Below are positions 12,871 to 24,345 of a stretch of DNA of 64,000 bases, in pieces. The DNA is taken from positions 131,837,325-131,901,324 of the forward strand of contig CM068829.1 of NCBI GenBank assembly GCA_028554795.2, read 5' to 3'. Below the pieces are notes generated by a model. That model worked only from the letters and a program-made list of their open reading frames with translations. It was not told the DNA's origin and did not search any database. The stretch is from Sinohyriopsis cumingii. Lineage: Eukaryota; Mollusca; Bivalvia; Unionida; Unionidae. A program made the translations under genes and the position numbers. The first letter of the stretch is position 1; the number at the start of each line of letters is the position of its first letter.

Positions 12871-15740
12871 CTACTTAGTACTGGTACTTATATTTTTTGA
12901 ATCCACTAAGGTGAGATACGGTGGTGACTGCTCATGGTGTCCAAGATACTGCTGAATAAGGTCATGGAGTGACCAGTAACTGGTGGCATCATTCCAGGAA
13001 TTGTTAAATAAGCCTCATTCATATTACAGCAGGTTCTGAAAGAATACAAAATTCAGGTAACTCTGATAGTAAAAGTCATTTAGGTGACGCACGTGTTCAG
13101 CATGGATCATCTGTGTAAAGGTTGTCCTTTTTAGAATTTGGTTACGTATACATGTACCTTTAAATGATAATTATTCACATTATTTGGATCCTGATACATT
13201 CATAGTCTTTTGTAAGATCATTATTTACATGTCCTGAGAAACAATGTACATATGGTAAATCAATGTTAGAGTAAATGGATATTTTTGGATGAGTGCAACC
13301 TATAGGTGCGAGTCAGTACAAATTGGATTGAATGTTGAGCGTAGTAATGTCACAATGAATGCTGCACATGTTGAAACAAAGACTCGTAATACTCTGGATT
13401 TTTTTTAATGACAGACCAAATATCCTCTTTTTTGACCAAGATCATTCCCTTGTCAACATTGTAAGAGTCAACAGAAATGTATGATTTTCATCTGAAAGTA
13501 TTTTTTTAAAAGATATTTAAGACGTAGAGCATTCAATAATCAGAAATTAATAGACTTTGGTTAAACTGTTTCAGTATTACCGTGCATTTTTTAACAAGAA
13601 ATAATATCTAAATACTTCTAATTGAAAACGCTGACATATACTTTACTCAGTGTGACGTTGGACAAGTCTGCTGTGAAAATGTTTACATGTGAACTATTGT
13701 CAATTAACTGTTAAAGAAAAATACATTATGTACATTTATATATATCAGCTATTATTTCAAAGTTACAAATTCATAAACTTAAGTGTTTTCAAAGTTAAAA
13801 ATTCATAAACTTAAGTGTTTCAATGCGATAATTTCAATATTTATGAATTTTATATTGCCGCAATCACACAGCAGTGAATGTGTTTTTCCCTTAAATGCAT
13901 ATGGAATGAACTTAATGTATATCTCTAAAAAATGACCCATAAGATCCTCTTTTTATACGCAGAGGTTGGCAAGTAGACACTGGGGAATTAAATAAGGTAT
14001 CCTTTCCACTTAAAGAACAATGCAATTGGTTCGAACAAGTTTCATTTCCCAAAAACAAAATAGGTACACAAGCAAAATGCAAACATCTTTGTGAAGAGAA
14101 TGGGAGGGAGGGGTGTCCACATTTTTTTTTGTCTGTTTTAAATTAAAAATGAAGTTTAGATTAATAGTTTTACTTTTGTAAAGACCATTATGTGGCAGCA
14201 ACAGTCACGTAACTTGGGAAATAAGATGCTTTTTCAATCACATGTAGTACATGTCTTTTTTTTCGATAAACAGGTGTATTGTTTAATTTGGGGTTTAGAA
14301 TCAGTAGTGAAGTTGTATTGTTATCTGAGTTTCTTTTTCCTTTGCAGAGGCAAAATTATCAATACATATAACATTTTATGTATACCATCATGTCGGCCTA
14401 TTCTGCGCAACGATACGTCATTTCTATAAACACTAGATCAAGTGTTGTTTTTGGTCAAAAATCTAACTTGTACAAAGAAAGGACGATCATCTTTTAATTA
14501 AGGAAAGAGTTATTTATAAAGTGTACCAAAATATCCCATTCTAAATGCATACGAAAATGTGATATCTAAATGTCAACATGAAGACCCACTCCATGACCTT
14601 CTTGAACTTGTAGCACAGAAAAACCTTTTTAATATTTATCTTTTAGAATCGTACAAATAAAGAAATTATTTAAAAGATATCAATTTTTACCTTAGAACAA
14701 TACTGCATCTTAATCCAAGTTTCTAATTTTGCAAGAAGTTGTCCCACACATACTTTATCGTCTGCCATCTAAAATGTGTCAACTTGCCTCATGAATGGAT
14801 TCTACAATACAAATTCCTGAGCATATAGGTTGTTTCTTAATTTTTTAGTAATTTTTTTCATAAACAAGACGTTGTCAATACATTACATCCTATTCATTAT
14901 TGTTTCTCTTCAACATAATAGCTTATCTTTTTTAAAAATAAAATACTGAGCTTTGACTAAATCTTTTTACAAGAGCGGTTTAGTTTGCTTGATATCTCTT
15001 GCTATTTAGTGGTATTACTACATTGAATTTTTTTGTAAAACTAGCTATAAACATGACCTAGTTCATCAGCTGAAATGCTGACAGAAAGAATACAAAGTAA
15101 TGCATTTCATTTCCATAGCTTGATGCATAAACATTACATCTTTAAGAAGCCATGTGCAGAATAGAGCAACATATCTGAGTCATAAAAACACAGGGGTGGT
15201 ATCCCGTGTGTCCAAAATAAGTATTAGTTTGAATAGAATATTCTGGTGACAACTGCCTCTTTTCAAATGGTAAGCATTTTATTTTCATCAATTTGTTGAA
15301 TTTGGTATGCGTTTTGCGTCAATATTTGTGACAGAAACCTTACATGCACAGAAAAACCCAACAACGATGTAGCTATAGTATGCAATGAATTTTACTCAAG
15401 CAACAATAACAACCACAAGAATATCTTTAATACTACTAATGTTCATAATAATAAAGACAGGGCCAAGTGTTGGGGGGTGGGGTGGGGATGGTTTCCAAAA
15501 TTTCAATAGGGCTCTGACCTTCCTTGAAAGGGCAACACAATAAAAGTCAATGTGTCTATTTACTCTGTTTGCATAGTACCCAATAATAGTGCACAAGCAT
15601 AAAACAAGGGTCAAATTTCAAGTGACTAGTGACTGTACACTTCTGTCTGTACATTTGGGGGGGGGGGGGCACGAAGGGTCTGGAAACCCTGGACCCCCAC
15701 ATTAACCCCCACGCTCCCGATTATCCGGCCCTGTAAACAT
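12871..15740. other. No gene recognised
   Basis: AT-rich sequence with no open frame over 80 codons and no motif I recognise. A G-rich tract sits at 15472-15490 and a G run at 15657-15670. Confidence 0.5.
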
Positions 15741-15744
15741 ATTG

Positions 15745-16540
15745 CTTGTATCAATAAACAATTATGGTCTGAATATACCTCCCCATTTGTTTGTACCCTC
15801 CTACTGATTTCAATAAGAAAATCTTTATTGTAATAAAAAGTGCACAGAACTTAGTCAATTCATTCACTGATTTATAATTTCTAATCAGACTGTGTCCAGA
15901 GTGGCCCTAACGCTGGTATTCTCTGTGCCTTTCATGCTTAATGGACTTTCCATACTAATATGGTACCATGTTGCATACACTATGGGCGAGTTGATTCCTC
16001 AGAAACATTGTGACGTAGTTCATCCTATTCAGTAACTGCCGATAATTCCATAAATTATCATAATGTTTAGAGTTTAGAGATATATCTCTTTGAACACATG
16101 CACACAGAAACTACACCGCTTGTTAAATCCACATAAAAGGCACATTTGTAGTTGTCATTCTTTTCCTTTACTTGATTCGACATTGTAAATATCTGAAGCA
16201 GACAACATAGTATATTTCTTCTATGTACATGTATGTGCAGTCGTGCATACACCCATTCGCTGAAAACGGACTTGTGCAGGAACTTGAAATAACTGGCAAA
16301 CATGGTAGTCTTTTACACAGAAAACTTTCGTTAGTAATGAAATGCGCAGACGGTAATGGTGTTAGGGTCCCACCTGGGAATAATCATGTTTGAAATTATA
16401 AATCAATAAATGAACCAAGTTCTGTGCATCTTTTATCCCATTTGTGCTTTTCGTTTTTTAAATCAGTGGGGGGGAGGGTGGGGGTAAAAACAAACAAGCA
16501 GGTATATTCAGACTAAAATAATTTTTATTTGGGCACAGTT
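15745..16540. repeat. Fold-back structure with ~145-bp diverged inverted arms
   Basis: The stretch 15750-15895 (AGGTATATTC-type phrase inverted, then TGCACAGAACTTAGT, AAATTATAA) matches the reverse complement of 16390-16535 (GAAATTATAAATCA, AAGTTCTGTGCA, AAATCAGTGGG, CAGGTATATTCAGAC). The loop is about 490 bp and has no recognisable gene. Probably a decayed fold-back or an inverted pair of one repeat. Confidence 0.65.
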
Positions 16541-16547
16541 TTACATA

Positions 16548-16718
16548 GACCAGCAAGTTGTTCTCCACCTTTTTTTTTTTTGTTTGACTGGCGGCGGAGT
16601 AAAACAAAAAAAAAAGGTGGAGAACAACTTGCTGGTCTAGAGTGGTGCAGAACAACGTTGGTCTCCGCCGCCAGTCAAACAAAAGAAAAAAGGTGGAGAA
16701 CAACTTCCTGGTCTAAGA
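16548..16718. repeat. Compound hairpin repeat
   Basis: GACCAGCAAGTTGTTCTCCA at the left is answered by its reverse complement ending near 16640, then by a third copy at 16692-16716. GTTTGACTGGCGGCGGAG at 16581-16599 is answered by its inverse at 16661-16680. Two interleaved stems plus a direct repeat: an unstable or young fold-back unit. Confidence 0.75.
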
Positions 16719-16719
16719 G

Positions 16720-18094
16720 ATAACCACACTGAATCTACAACATAAAAAATGTTTTGATATTTTTATTTTTGTCTTTTTTTAAAGTTCTTTCTATGGGCAA
16801 ATACTTTTCATTTAAGAAGAAGGTTGTCTGAACTAGGAATATACATACATGTACGTTTATTTGACCTACATTTGACGCATTCACAAGTTTACTGTGATAA
16901 CGTGAACTTTTAAGAACCGGAGATTATTGCGGAGATAATTACTGATTACCAGTGATAATATTTAGTAGATGTCGCTGCTTCTTATACAAACTACTTGGCT
17001 TCATTTGATCCATCACTGCACGTAACCTTCCAAGAACGCTGCCATGAAAGTTTTATTTGCTCACTTGGCATGCGCGAGTCAAGTCTAGCCTACCCGTAAA
17101 GAGGTCGATATCAGTTAACACACAGAAATTTGGTTAAATATTTTAAAGAGTATGTTCCTCGTCATGTCATTTTTCACCAAATCTATTAACTTATTTATAA
17201 ATTATTATCCTGACTGCATAGATTTGAATACCAATACAATCAAGAGTTTTCCATCAATTGTCCATTAATTCAAATACCAAACACTTCCCCAATAATCTTC
17301 CAACTTCAAGCGATTTTCAAACTAAATTCCAAATCTAAATTTAGGCCTAAATCCGAATCTAAATCCAGTAAGTCAGTTCCCAACTGATGAGACGCCTGAG
17401 CAAATGAAACTCAAATTCCTTGGGTATTGTGTTGTATGTAACATCCAAGATTTATATACTGGCATTCTCAAAATAGCAAGATAGGAGTTTTCATTGCAAT
17501 TGTAAATTTCAGTTACTAATATCATTTATTTGGTGCTTATTCTGGAATTATTTGTCAAGAAGTTGCAATTGAACCAGTTTACAAATTTTGGATCTATGTA
17601 GCTAATCTGAGCTATATTCAGTACTTTTGTTTATCATTTGAATTTAAAATACTGTTGGTAACATTCTGAAATTTTGTTATTATTTTACTTGCATAATTAA
17701 TATAGGATACATTTTTATGAGTTTGAAATAATCTTCTATAATACTCGCACACCCTCTCGTTTCTTTGTACCCCAATCCCCAGGGGCGCACGCAGAATTTT
17801 TTTTTTTTTTTTTTTTTTTTTTTTGTGGGGAGGGGGGGAGACAAACATGTAGTTGTCAGTTATTAGGTTTTACATATGTAGGCTAAAGGATGTTTGAAAA
17901 TAAAATCCGGGGGAGTGGAGCATCGTCGCTAGCAAAGCTTAAACACATTGGAAACTTGGCTAAGGAAGATGCGGGGGGGGGGGGGGCAGGAATTGATCTC
18001 CGTTGCCCCTATGTAAGGGCGCCCATGCCCAGCCCTACCGATTTTAAAAATAAAAAACATCAAGGACATGAAAAATGTAACAACAAATAAATGG
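16720..18094. other. No gene recognised; homopolymer runs
   Basis: Host DNA left of element A. Includes a run of about 27 T at 17798-17824 next to a G-rich stretch and a G run at 17971-17984. No coding region is supported. Confidence 0.5.
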
Positions 18095-18099
18095 TCATT

Positions 18100-18250
18100 A
18101 GCAGCAGAGAGGGCGATCAGACCACTTCAGGGAATGGTCACCCTTGTTTTAAGAAGAAAAAAAAATAGTGACCCTTCATAGAGGTCAATACCACGTCTAC
18201 GATTATTGTTTGTTCCAAACAGAATTGTAGACAAGGCCCTCTCTGCTGCT
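18100..18250. repeat. Element A left terminal unit with motif at both edges
   Basis: This 151-bp unit begins AGCAGCAGAGAGGGCG and ends GGCCCTCTCTGCTGCT, the inverse of its own start. The element end motif therefore occurs twice: once at the true end and once, inverted, at the inner edge. The first gene stops immediately inside. The Polinton TIRs have the same design. Confidence 0.85.
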
Positions 18251-18253
18251 ATG

Positions 18254-18535
18254 TTATTCTGAATAATCCTGGGAATCTTCATCTGAATCCTGGGAATTTG
18301 TTCTATGTTTCAAGTAATATTCAAGTTCTGATGGTGGTTTTTCTATTTTTGGATTTATGTTTTTTCTTTTTCTGTAATATATCATCAAACTTCTGTATCG
18401 ATCTCCAACGCAATTTTTGCAAATCTGATATAATCCTCTAACACCGTTGTTACATCCAACACAACTTCGTGGACCAGCATGAGGGTTTTTCTTTCTAAGA
18501 TAATTATGTTTATTGCAATATTCTCCACGGCGCAT
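18254..18535 (-). CDS. Small Cys-rich protein, 93 aa (left arm copy)
   Basis: Intact 93-codon frame. Cys positions pair up as C-x2-H near residue 7, CVGC near 25-28 and CKNC near 39-42, followed by DRYRSL and a basic tract, then an acidic Ser/Asp-rich tail. The Cys pairs suggest a zinc-binding fold. The core pattern (G-P-R-S-C-x2-C, G-V-R-G, C-x2-C, R-Y-R) recurs in the gene at 19278-19460 and, more loosely, in the Polinton gene at 36192-36386, so this is a protein family shared by both elements. It stops 4 bp inside the terminal unit. GCGGGAA motifs lie upstream. Function unknown; small nucleic-acid-binding or regulatory protein is my guess. Both arm copies are intact and differ by one residue (N8 versus E8), unlike every larger gene. 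Confidence 0.7.
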   Translation of the reverse strand: MRRGEYCNKHNYLRKKNPHAGPRSCVGCNNGVRGLYQICKNCVGDRYRSLMIYYRKRKNINPKIEKPPSELEYYLKHRTNSQDSDEDSQDYSE

Positions 18536-18611
18536 TTGTTAGTGGTTCCTTGACCCGGGCTTGTTTTCAGACAAATGAGTTTAATATCATTGCAGGAACA
18601 AAATAATGTGA

Positions 18612-18955
18612 AATCAGACGCGCGGGAACAAGTAATATTTACACACAGAAACATCATCATGAAAAAAGATTCACGACAAGACCGACGGGAAACAAAATAA
18701 CGTTTAACAAAATAATTTCACAATATGCGGGAACAATCAAATCAGTTTAATAATTATGACCTTATTTTCATCATCATCACAGAATTGTCAAAATTATAAA
18801 TATAATGCTGGGTTTATGTTATTGATTGGCCCTCGCCCCACTCATCATTGAGGTTGTCGCAAGTGGCACATTCCTTATAATAATACTGTTTGTGCCACTT
18901 GCGACAGTCATCAACATACGAAAACAACACGCGGGAAACATCCGCGCGGAAAAAA
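18612..18955. promoter_or_regulatory. Repeated GCGGGAA(A) motifs, left arm
   Basis: GCGGGAAC or close variants occur at about 18622, 18685 (ACGGGAAA), 18727, 18931 (GCGGGAAA) and 18943 (GCGCGGAAA). Several are followed by ACAA(A)ATAA. The motif is close to the known E2F site (TTTCCCGC). It lies upstream of the 93-aa Cys-rich gene and beside hairpin 1. It could be a promoter element or part of an origin region; E2F binding is inference. Confidence 0.4.
18855..18906. repeat. Hairpin 1: 16-bp perfect stem, AT-rich 20-nt loop (left arm)
   Basis: TGTCGCAAGTGGCACA at 18855-18870 is followed by 20 nt rich in A/T and then its exact inverse at 18891-18906. A decayed second unit follows: the same loop sequence (CCTTATAATAATACTG) and one half-site (TGCCACTTTCCACA) at 19010-19044. 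A candidate origin or initiator-binding site; see the hairpins at 23137-23277. Confidence 0.75.
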
Positions 18956-19277
18956 AAACAATTATTTTGTCTTACCAAGATCATCATCTCGCTGCAGAAT
19001 CTTCCTTAATCCTTATAATAATACTGATTATGCCACTTTCCACAATCATTAGCTCCTGAATCACGATGATAAATACTCCTCCAACGATGGTCGTTCTTGT
19101 TCGATATTCAACCATTAATCTTGGAAATCTTCATCAGAATAATCAGAAGAAATTCCACGTGGATTATTTCACAATCATCACGACATGGGGGAACTTTCAT
19201 AAATATATAATATTATAATGGATATGAGACTTCCCCCATCACCATAATCATGTGTGTTAAATTCAATAATTATTTTT

Positions 19278-19460
19278 TTACGAAGATAAGAACTCCTCTA
19301 AGGTTGGAATTGGTTTATTTGTCCTTGTGTTATATTCGACAATTAATCGATATCTTGTTACGCCGCAATCTATACACAACGGAATTTTACCACGAACTCC
19401 ACGAGAGCAGCTAATACAACTCCGAGGTCCACATGAGCCGTTATATCGGTAGATTTTCAT
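19278..19460 (-). CDS. Small Cys-rich protein, 60 aa (left arm copy)
   Basis: Sixty codons starting MKIYR. Contains CGPRSCISC, GVRGK and CIDCGVTRYR, the same core as the 93-aa protein (GPRSCVGC, GVRG, CKNC, DRYR). Four to five Cys in two C-x2-C pairs point to a small zinc-binding protein. Divergent from the primase gene (start at 19621) with about 160 bp between. The mirror copy in the right arm is broken. Confidence 0.6.
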   Translation of the reverse strand: MKIYRYNGSCGPRSCISCSRGVRGKIPLCIDCGVTRYRLIVEYNTRTNKPIPTLEEFLSS

Positions 19461-19620
19461 GTGGTCACCACAAAAAATACTTCTACAGTTTTTTCCGCAT
19501 ATTTCGGTTGACCCCTGAGGAAGCCAAGCGCATTTGTTGACAATCTTATATTTAATATCTTATATATTTAATTGGTGATTAAAAAAAACAATCAATTAGA
19601 TATATAGATATTAATTATAA

Positions 19621-22600
19621 ATGACAGAAAAAAATTACTTAAGTGAACTCTGTGGTGCGGGTAATATAACCGAAGTATATATTACAAACAAAACTTTAAA
19701 AGAAAAATATTTGTGTCTCGAGAACGACCCGACTTTTACGCTAGACACGCTATTCGACAACATTACCAACGAAGACGCGCGTGTGTTATCTAGAAGAAGT
19801 TATTTCATATTGCGCGATTATTATAATATTTTCTCCGTCTCAACGTTAGATGAATCTGTCTCAGTAAAAACTAAAGAAGAAGCAATTCAGGCGCTTCAAT
19901 CTGAATGTAAATCAACATATCATCTGTCTTGTGTGATTATTCAACACTTTAAAAACTTTTACATATTTCCGTCCGACGAAGACTTTGAATCAGTCGCGGA
20001 TAAGTTTTTAGGGCTATCATCCGTTACTGAAATTATACCGAAATTCAGATTGAGATATCCTGTATTCGACATCGACTCGTTCTTCAAACAATACCGAGAA
20101 CGCATCAGTTACAGATATTTCATGGGAACCTCGAAAGACTCAGAAGAAAAGACTCTCTCACGAAGAAATTATTGATTATTTTTCTCGGTTGTGTAATTGT
20201 GACCGCGATAAAATATTTTTATTCACATCGACACATGGATATCATGTACTGTGTAAATGTGAACCCGTGTCATTCGATGATCAGATAGAATTAATTGACA
20301 AAGCCGGTAAGGATAATTCAACATGGAAGCTTGATAAACAAGCAGGATTACACAGCATCAAGTTGGCCGGGACAAAATCGAATAAAATTAATTCTGTCTG
20401 TAAAAGATTAATATCAGGACAAACTACAACGCCGCGAGATCTACTTTGTTGTCCTACGTTAATCCAACCACGCGAAATAGAATATATCAAACCGCCTCAA
20501 AGTGATCTTGGTGATTATGCCAATGAGATCTCCCAGCAGGATCTCGAGAAAATATCGATCGAGTTAACTGGAGAACCAGATCAAGTAATTACCGTCACTG
20601 CGTCGTCGAGAAACAGATTAACAGTCCAGCGACGACCAGGACACTATTGCAATATATGCCAACGACGTCATGGTTGGAATGAGATTAATGATCATCCTGA
20701 AGATAAATGCGACAACTGTTTGATATATGTCCACGCAGATAACTTTGTTGTTACCTGCCCTCGTAGTAACGGAAAAATAATCATGCAAAACAATTACGAT
20801 AAACAGATACGCGAGTACTTCGCGAGGGCAACCAATAACGTCGTTGATGATGTAGTTAAATCATTACCGGAGGACCAGAACAATCCGGAATATTTTAAAT
20901 ATTTGATGTCGGCCAAATACAGAAAAAAAAAACTCACCCTGGAACATTTATCGATAAGACACCCAGTTACAGCTACACGAGTAAACCATTACACGAGTCT
21001 GGACCGGGATGTAAAATCATCTACGGCGATTACATGGATGGATCTTACTGTGGTATGGGAAAATCTAGTGCGGCAATATCATCGATAAACGAAGATGATT
21101 CTGTGCTGTATTTATCCTACCGAATCGCCTTTACCGAGAAAGTTAAGACCGATTACGGATTTGAGTTTACGGATTTGAGACTTACAGGGACATCACAGGC
21201 GATATTGTCCTCGGCAAATCAAGAAAAGTAATAGTTCAGTGGGAGTCTTTGTTACGCGTAGAAGGAGTTCCTGACGTGATTATTGTTGATGAATTACACG
21301 GAATAATGCGTCAATGTTATTCAGGTTGTAACAAAAATATATTCGATAAATTCGCCGGACTAATCGCGATGGCTCCTCGTGTTATCGTGGCCGATGTCGA
21401 CGCGAACAACGAGGATTTGATTCTATTTCGCGATAAACTAAACCGCGTTGACATGAAATTCGTTATGAATAAATATAAACCCGATCACGGTAAGAAATTC
21501 ATCGTGGAAAACGCTCATAAAGATAATTATGTTAATCTTCTGAGACATTTATCAAGCGGGAAACGAGCTGTAATCTTTACACATAACTAACTGAACGGGT
21601 CGTACTCCGTTGAGGAACTCGCGAAACAATTACAACATCTAAAATATCGCGTCAAATACTATCACGCCGATACCAACGCGGCAGAACGAGCAAAGGATTT
21701 CTCAGACATAAGTAACGCATTCAATGACGTTGATGTTGTAATATTCAACCACACCATAGAAGCTGGTATCAGTATCGTCGATGATCGATTTAAGGTATTA
21801 TTCGTGTTCTCGTCTGAACTAGGATCAGTCGAAGCGACTAAACAAGCCATTCACAGATTTAGGTACGTTGATGAGATTCACTGTTCATCAATATCTAAGG
21901 CCTATACAAATCTACATGCGACCAGGGACGACATAATAACAACTATCATCAACAACGAGAAGAATCTCACTGAGAAGGAAAAATCATTCAGAATGCCAAC
22001 TCCAGGAGAACTAACCACGCCGTTCGGGTACGCGTTTATCAGCTACATCATCGAAGAAAATAACTCCAAGATGTACTTTACGCCGCGACTAATAGAGACA
22101 ATGAGAAACAGCGGATACGAGATAGTACAAACTGAACCTGATGAATACAAACTATGGCTGACAAAAAAAAAAAATATGAAAAAAGCTACACGCGATGAGA
22201 TTAAGGCCGATCCCGTCGTTGATGAGTTCCTTAAGACGTCAATCGGGACAAGAATAAAAAATGCTGCTGATGAAAATATTATCACCAACGAGGATAATGT
22301 TACTGATGAAAATATTATTACTAGCAATGACGCCAGTGAAGATAACGTTACCAATGAAGATACTGTTACTAACAATGACGCCAATAATACCAGCGATGAT
22401 GATTTACCGAAATATTATCGATACCGAGCGAATGATAATCTAGAACCGTATGAGAAAAAATTAAAGTACATGAACTATTTGTTCCAGCGCGATTGTTCCA
22501 AACTAAGCGAAGATGAAATAGAATACCTCCACAAGAAATCCACTCAGATGAAACGAGCGCAATAAATTTAATAACGTAGATATCACAGAAACATTTAGAT

Positions 22601-23127
22601 CAGATAAATTGGCTCCTCGAGAAAAATTAACAATAATCCGCGACGTCCTTGAAATGTTTTCGTTGCCTGACATTGTTCCTGACAATTTATCAGTGACATC
22701 TGTAACGGTACATCGAGGTAAACTTATATCAGACATCGAGGCCGCGATGGCCAATCCAGATCACGTGGAAAAGTATAATAATTTTATCAGACATTTCTCA
22801 ACAATATTCCCTGAATCACACAGATTAAGATCAACAAAATTGACCACAAAAAATATCATCGAGAAAATCAAATCGATATATAAAGGATTCGCCGCGGAAA
22901 TGAAACCTAATGACATTAATCACGCTAATCGAGGTGATTATACGATATATTATCCTAGCTGGCCTGAATCAGATTTTATTAATAACGATGTGTGGAAAAA
23001 TACGCTAACCCCCGAGGAAGGTTATTTTGGTGGTAATGATATCAAGATTGTCGATGATCATACCAGATGGCACAAATATCACATTTGGATCATAAATAGA
23101 TGGTTCAGCAGATATGAAGATCAATAA
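19621..23127 (+). pseudogene. Primase-helicase (AEP primase, zinc ribbon, herpes OBP-type SF2 helicase), left arm, broken
   Basis: Would prime and unwind DNA at element origins. Visible in order: ATG at 19621; primase motif I FDID at 20065-20076; primase motif II STHGYH near 20228-20246; zinc ribbon CNICQRRH with CDNC and CPRSNGK at 20645-20790, like the UL52/PrimPol type; P-loop GMGKSS near 21050-21070; SYRIAF; DExH box VDELHG at 21286-21303; VIFTHN; IEAGISI; and the arginine motif QAIHRFR at 21843-21863. The order of helicase motifs and the DELH box fit the Herpes_ori_bp family. Breaks: frame change near 20150-20175, extra A in the run near 20930, a 14-bp tandem duplication near 21160-21187, stop TAA at 21588-21590, 14-bp loss near 22563. 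The C-terminal third is Asp/Asn-rich (tandem acidic repeats near 22265-22400) and unrecognised. Confidence 0.85.
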
Positions 23128-23300
23128 TCTGATGACTGGCGAAAGTGGCACAAACAATATATTTATTAGGAATGTACTACTTTCGCCACACATAAGATAA
23201 TGTGAGATAACTAATCTGATGACTGGCGAAAGTGGCACAAAACATATATATATATATGGAAAAAGCCACTTTCGCCACACACAAGATAATGTGAGATAAA
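23126..23300. repeat. Hairpins 2 and 3 in an 87-bp direct repeat (left arm)
   Basis: Two tandem units (from 23126 and 23213) each start AATCTGATGACTGGCGAAAG and end with a GATAATGTGAGATAA phrase. Hairpin 2: TGGCGAAAGTGGCACA 23137-23152 against TGTACTACTTTCGCCA 23173-23188 (two mismatches), AT-rich loop. Hairpin 3: TGGCGAAAGTGGC 23224-23236 against its exact inverse 23265-23277, separated by 28 nt containing an alternating (TA) run. Two inverted boxes around an AT-rich centre is the layout of herpes simplex oriS, whose boxes are bound by the UL9 helicase; this element encodes a UL9-type helicase ending at 23127, just beside. The box sequence itself is not the herpes one. Replication origin is inference. 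Confidence 0.65.
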
Positions 23301-23349
23301 TTTAATACCCTAATGATAATCCGAGGGCCTTTTTTCGCCGATCATTGGA

Positions 23350-23684
23350 GAGATTCATTTCTGGATCAAACTACAATATCAGAACATCTAAAATTGCATG
23401 GAGCGTTAATGGATGATTCAAGTTATTTGATCATGGGATGAGTTAAACACAAAAAAAAAACCCATTAATTTTTCTCACCATATGTCAGGGTCATAAATGA
23501 AGTATTATAAATAAAAATTCATGTCATAAATATATTTAACATCTTGATTGATGACGTCACACGTTCGGACTTTATCAACGGAGAAATATAACTAACGACG
23601 TTAGGTATGTAAATACATAACCACTGACCTGTGGAAGATTCAAACATATACTGATGATACATCAGTTAATGAAATTAATTATAA
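23350..23684. other. Spacer non-coding part
   Basis: Unique sequence between the arms, upstream of the spacer gene. AT-rich, contains an A run at 23452-23461 and TGACGTCA at 23569-23576, a perfect CRE/ATF palindrome that may be a promoter element of the coiled-coil gene. No other gene seen. Confidence 0.4.
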
Positions 23685-24344
23685 TATGACCTCAACGAAG
23701 AAGATATTCATCGATATGTCCGATGACAGATTCGTGAAAAACAAACCTGCTGCTGAATCTAAAGTATTTATTTGGTGGTGTTAATGCGATATATATCAAT
23801 GATCATGGTGTTGGATTTTCAGATAAACGTTCAATCACACCACTGAACCGAGATGAACTAGCACGAAGACGTCTACGTGAGAAATATCGCATCAGAAAAA
23901 TAATTACAAAGCCGCATCGAATAGTATTGAATCAAGTAACAGTAATGTCAGATTAATCAACAAGACTGATGATGACAGGGCCGCATCGAATAGTATTGAA
24001 TCTAGTAACAAGACTGAATCAAGTAACAAATCCGAATCGAAAATCTTAAAATGCAAAAATAAACTAAAATCAACCCAAACTTCATTAGATAATCTGACCG
24101 AGGAGAATAATCAACTAAAAAAAGATTTAAGTGAAACAAAGGACCAGTGCAACAAAGTTCTCGAGGATAATAAAACACTGCAGCAGATTTTCACAAAAAT
24201 AAACAACAGAGTCAACGAGGACATGAATAAATCGTTAAACGAGTATAGCAGCGAGATCATCGCGAAGATGAACAACGTGGCTGAGCAGCAGAAACAATCC
24301 AATGATCGGCGAAAAAAGGCCCTCGGATTATCATTAGGGTATTA
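23685..24344 (+). pseudogene. Coiled-coil protein spanning the spacer and the right-arm edge, broken
   Basis: An ATG at 23685 opens MTSTKKIFIDMSDD. Coding similarity to itself continues through two frame changes (near 23775 and near 23905) into a long third frame that ends at TAA 24342-24344. The middle has a basic stretch (RDELARRRLREKYRIRK) followed by Ser/Asn-rich sequence; the last ~110 codons are Lys/Glu/Asn-rich with heptad-like Leu/Ile spacing (LTEENNQLKKDLSETK), a probable coiled coil. The last 15 or so codons lie inside the right arm, so the left arm carries their inverted copy (23306-23349). No family recognised; the basic region plus coiled coil recalls DNA-binding dimerising proteins, which is only a resemblance. 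Confidence 0.55.
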
Positions 24345-24345
24345 A

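Larger units (their letters stand above)
18100..23349. repeat. Element A left arm
   Basis: Reverse complement of 24298-29639. In the outer 150 bp I count about five differences. The arm lacks roughly 85 bp that the right arm has near 28925-29045 and a 14-bp segment near 22563. It carries its own damage (stop at 21588-21590, an extra A in the A-run near 20930), so it is a separate sequence and not a mirror artefact of assembly. Confidence 0.92.
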
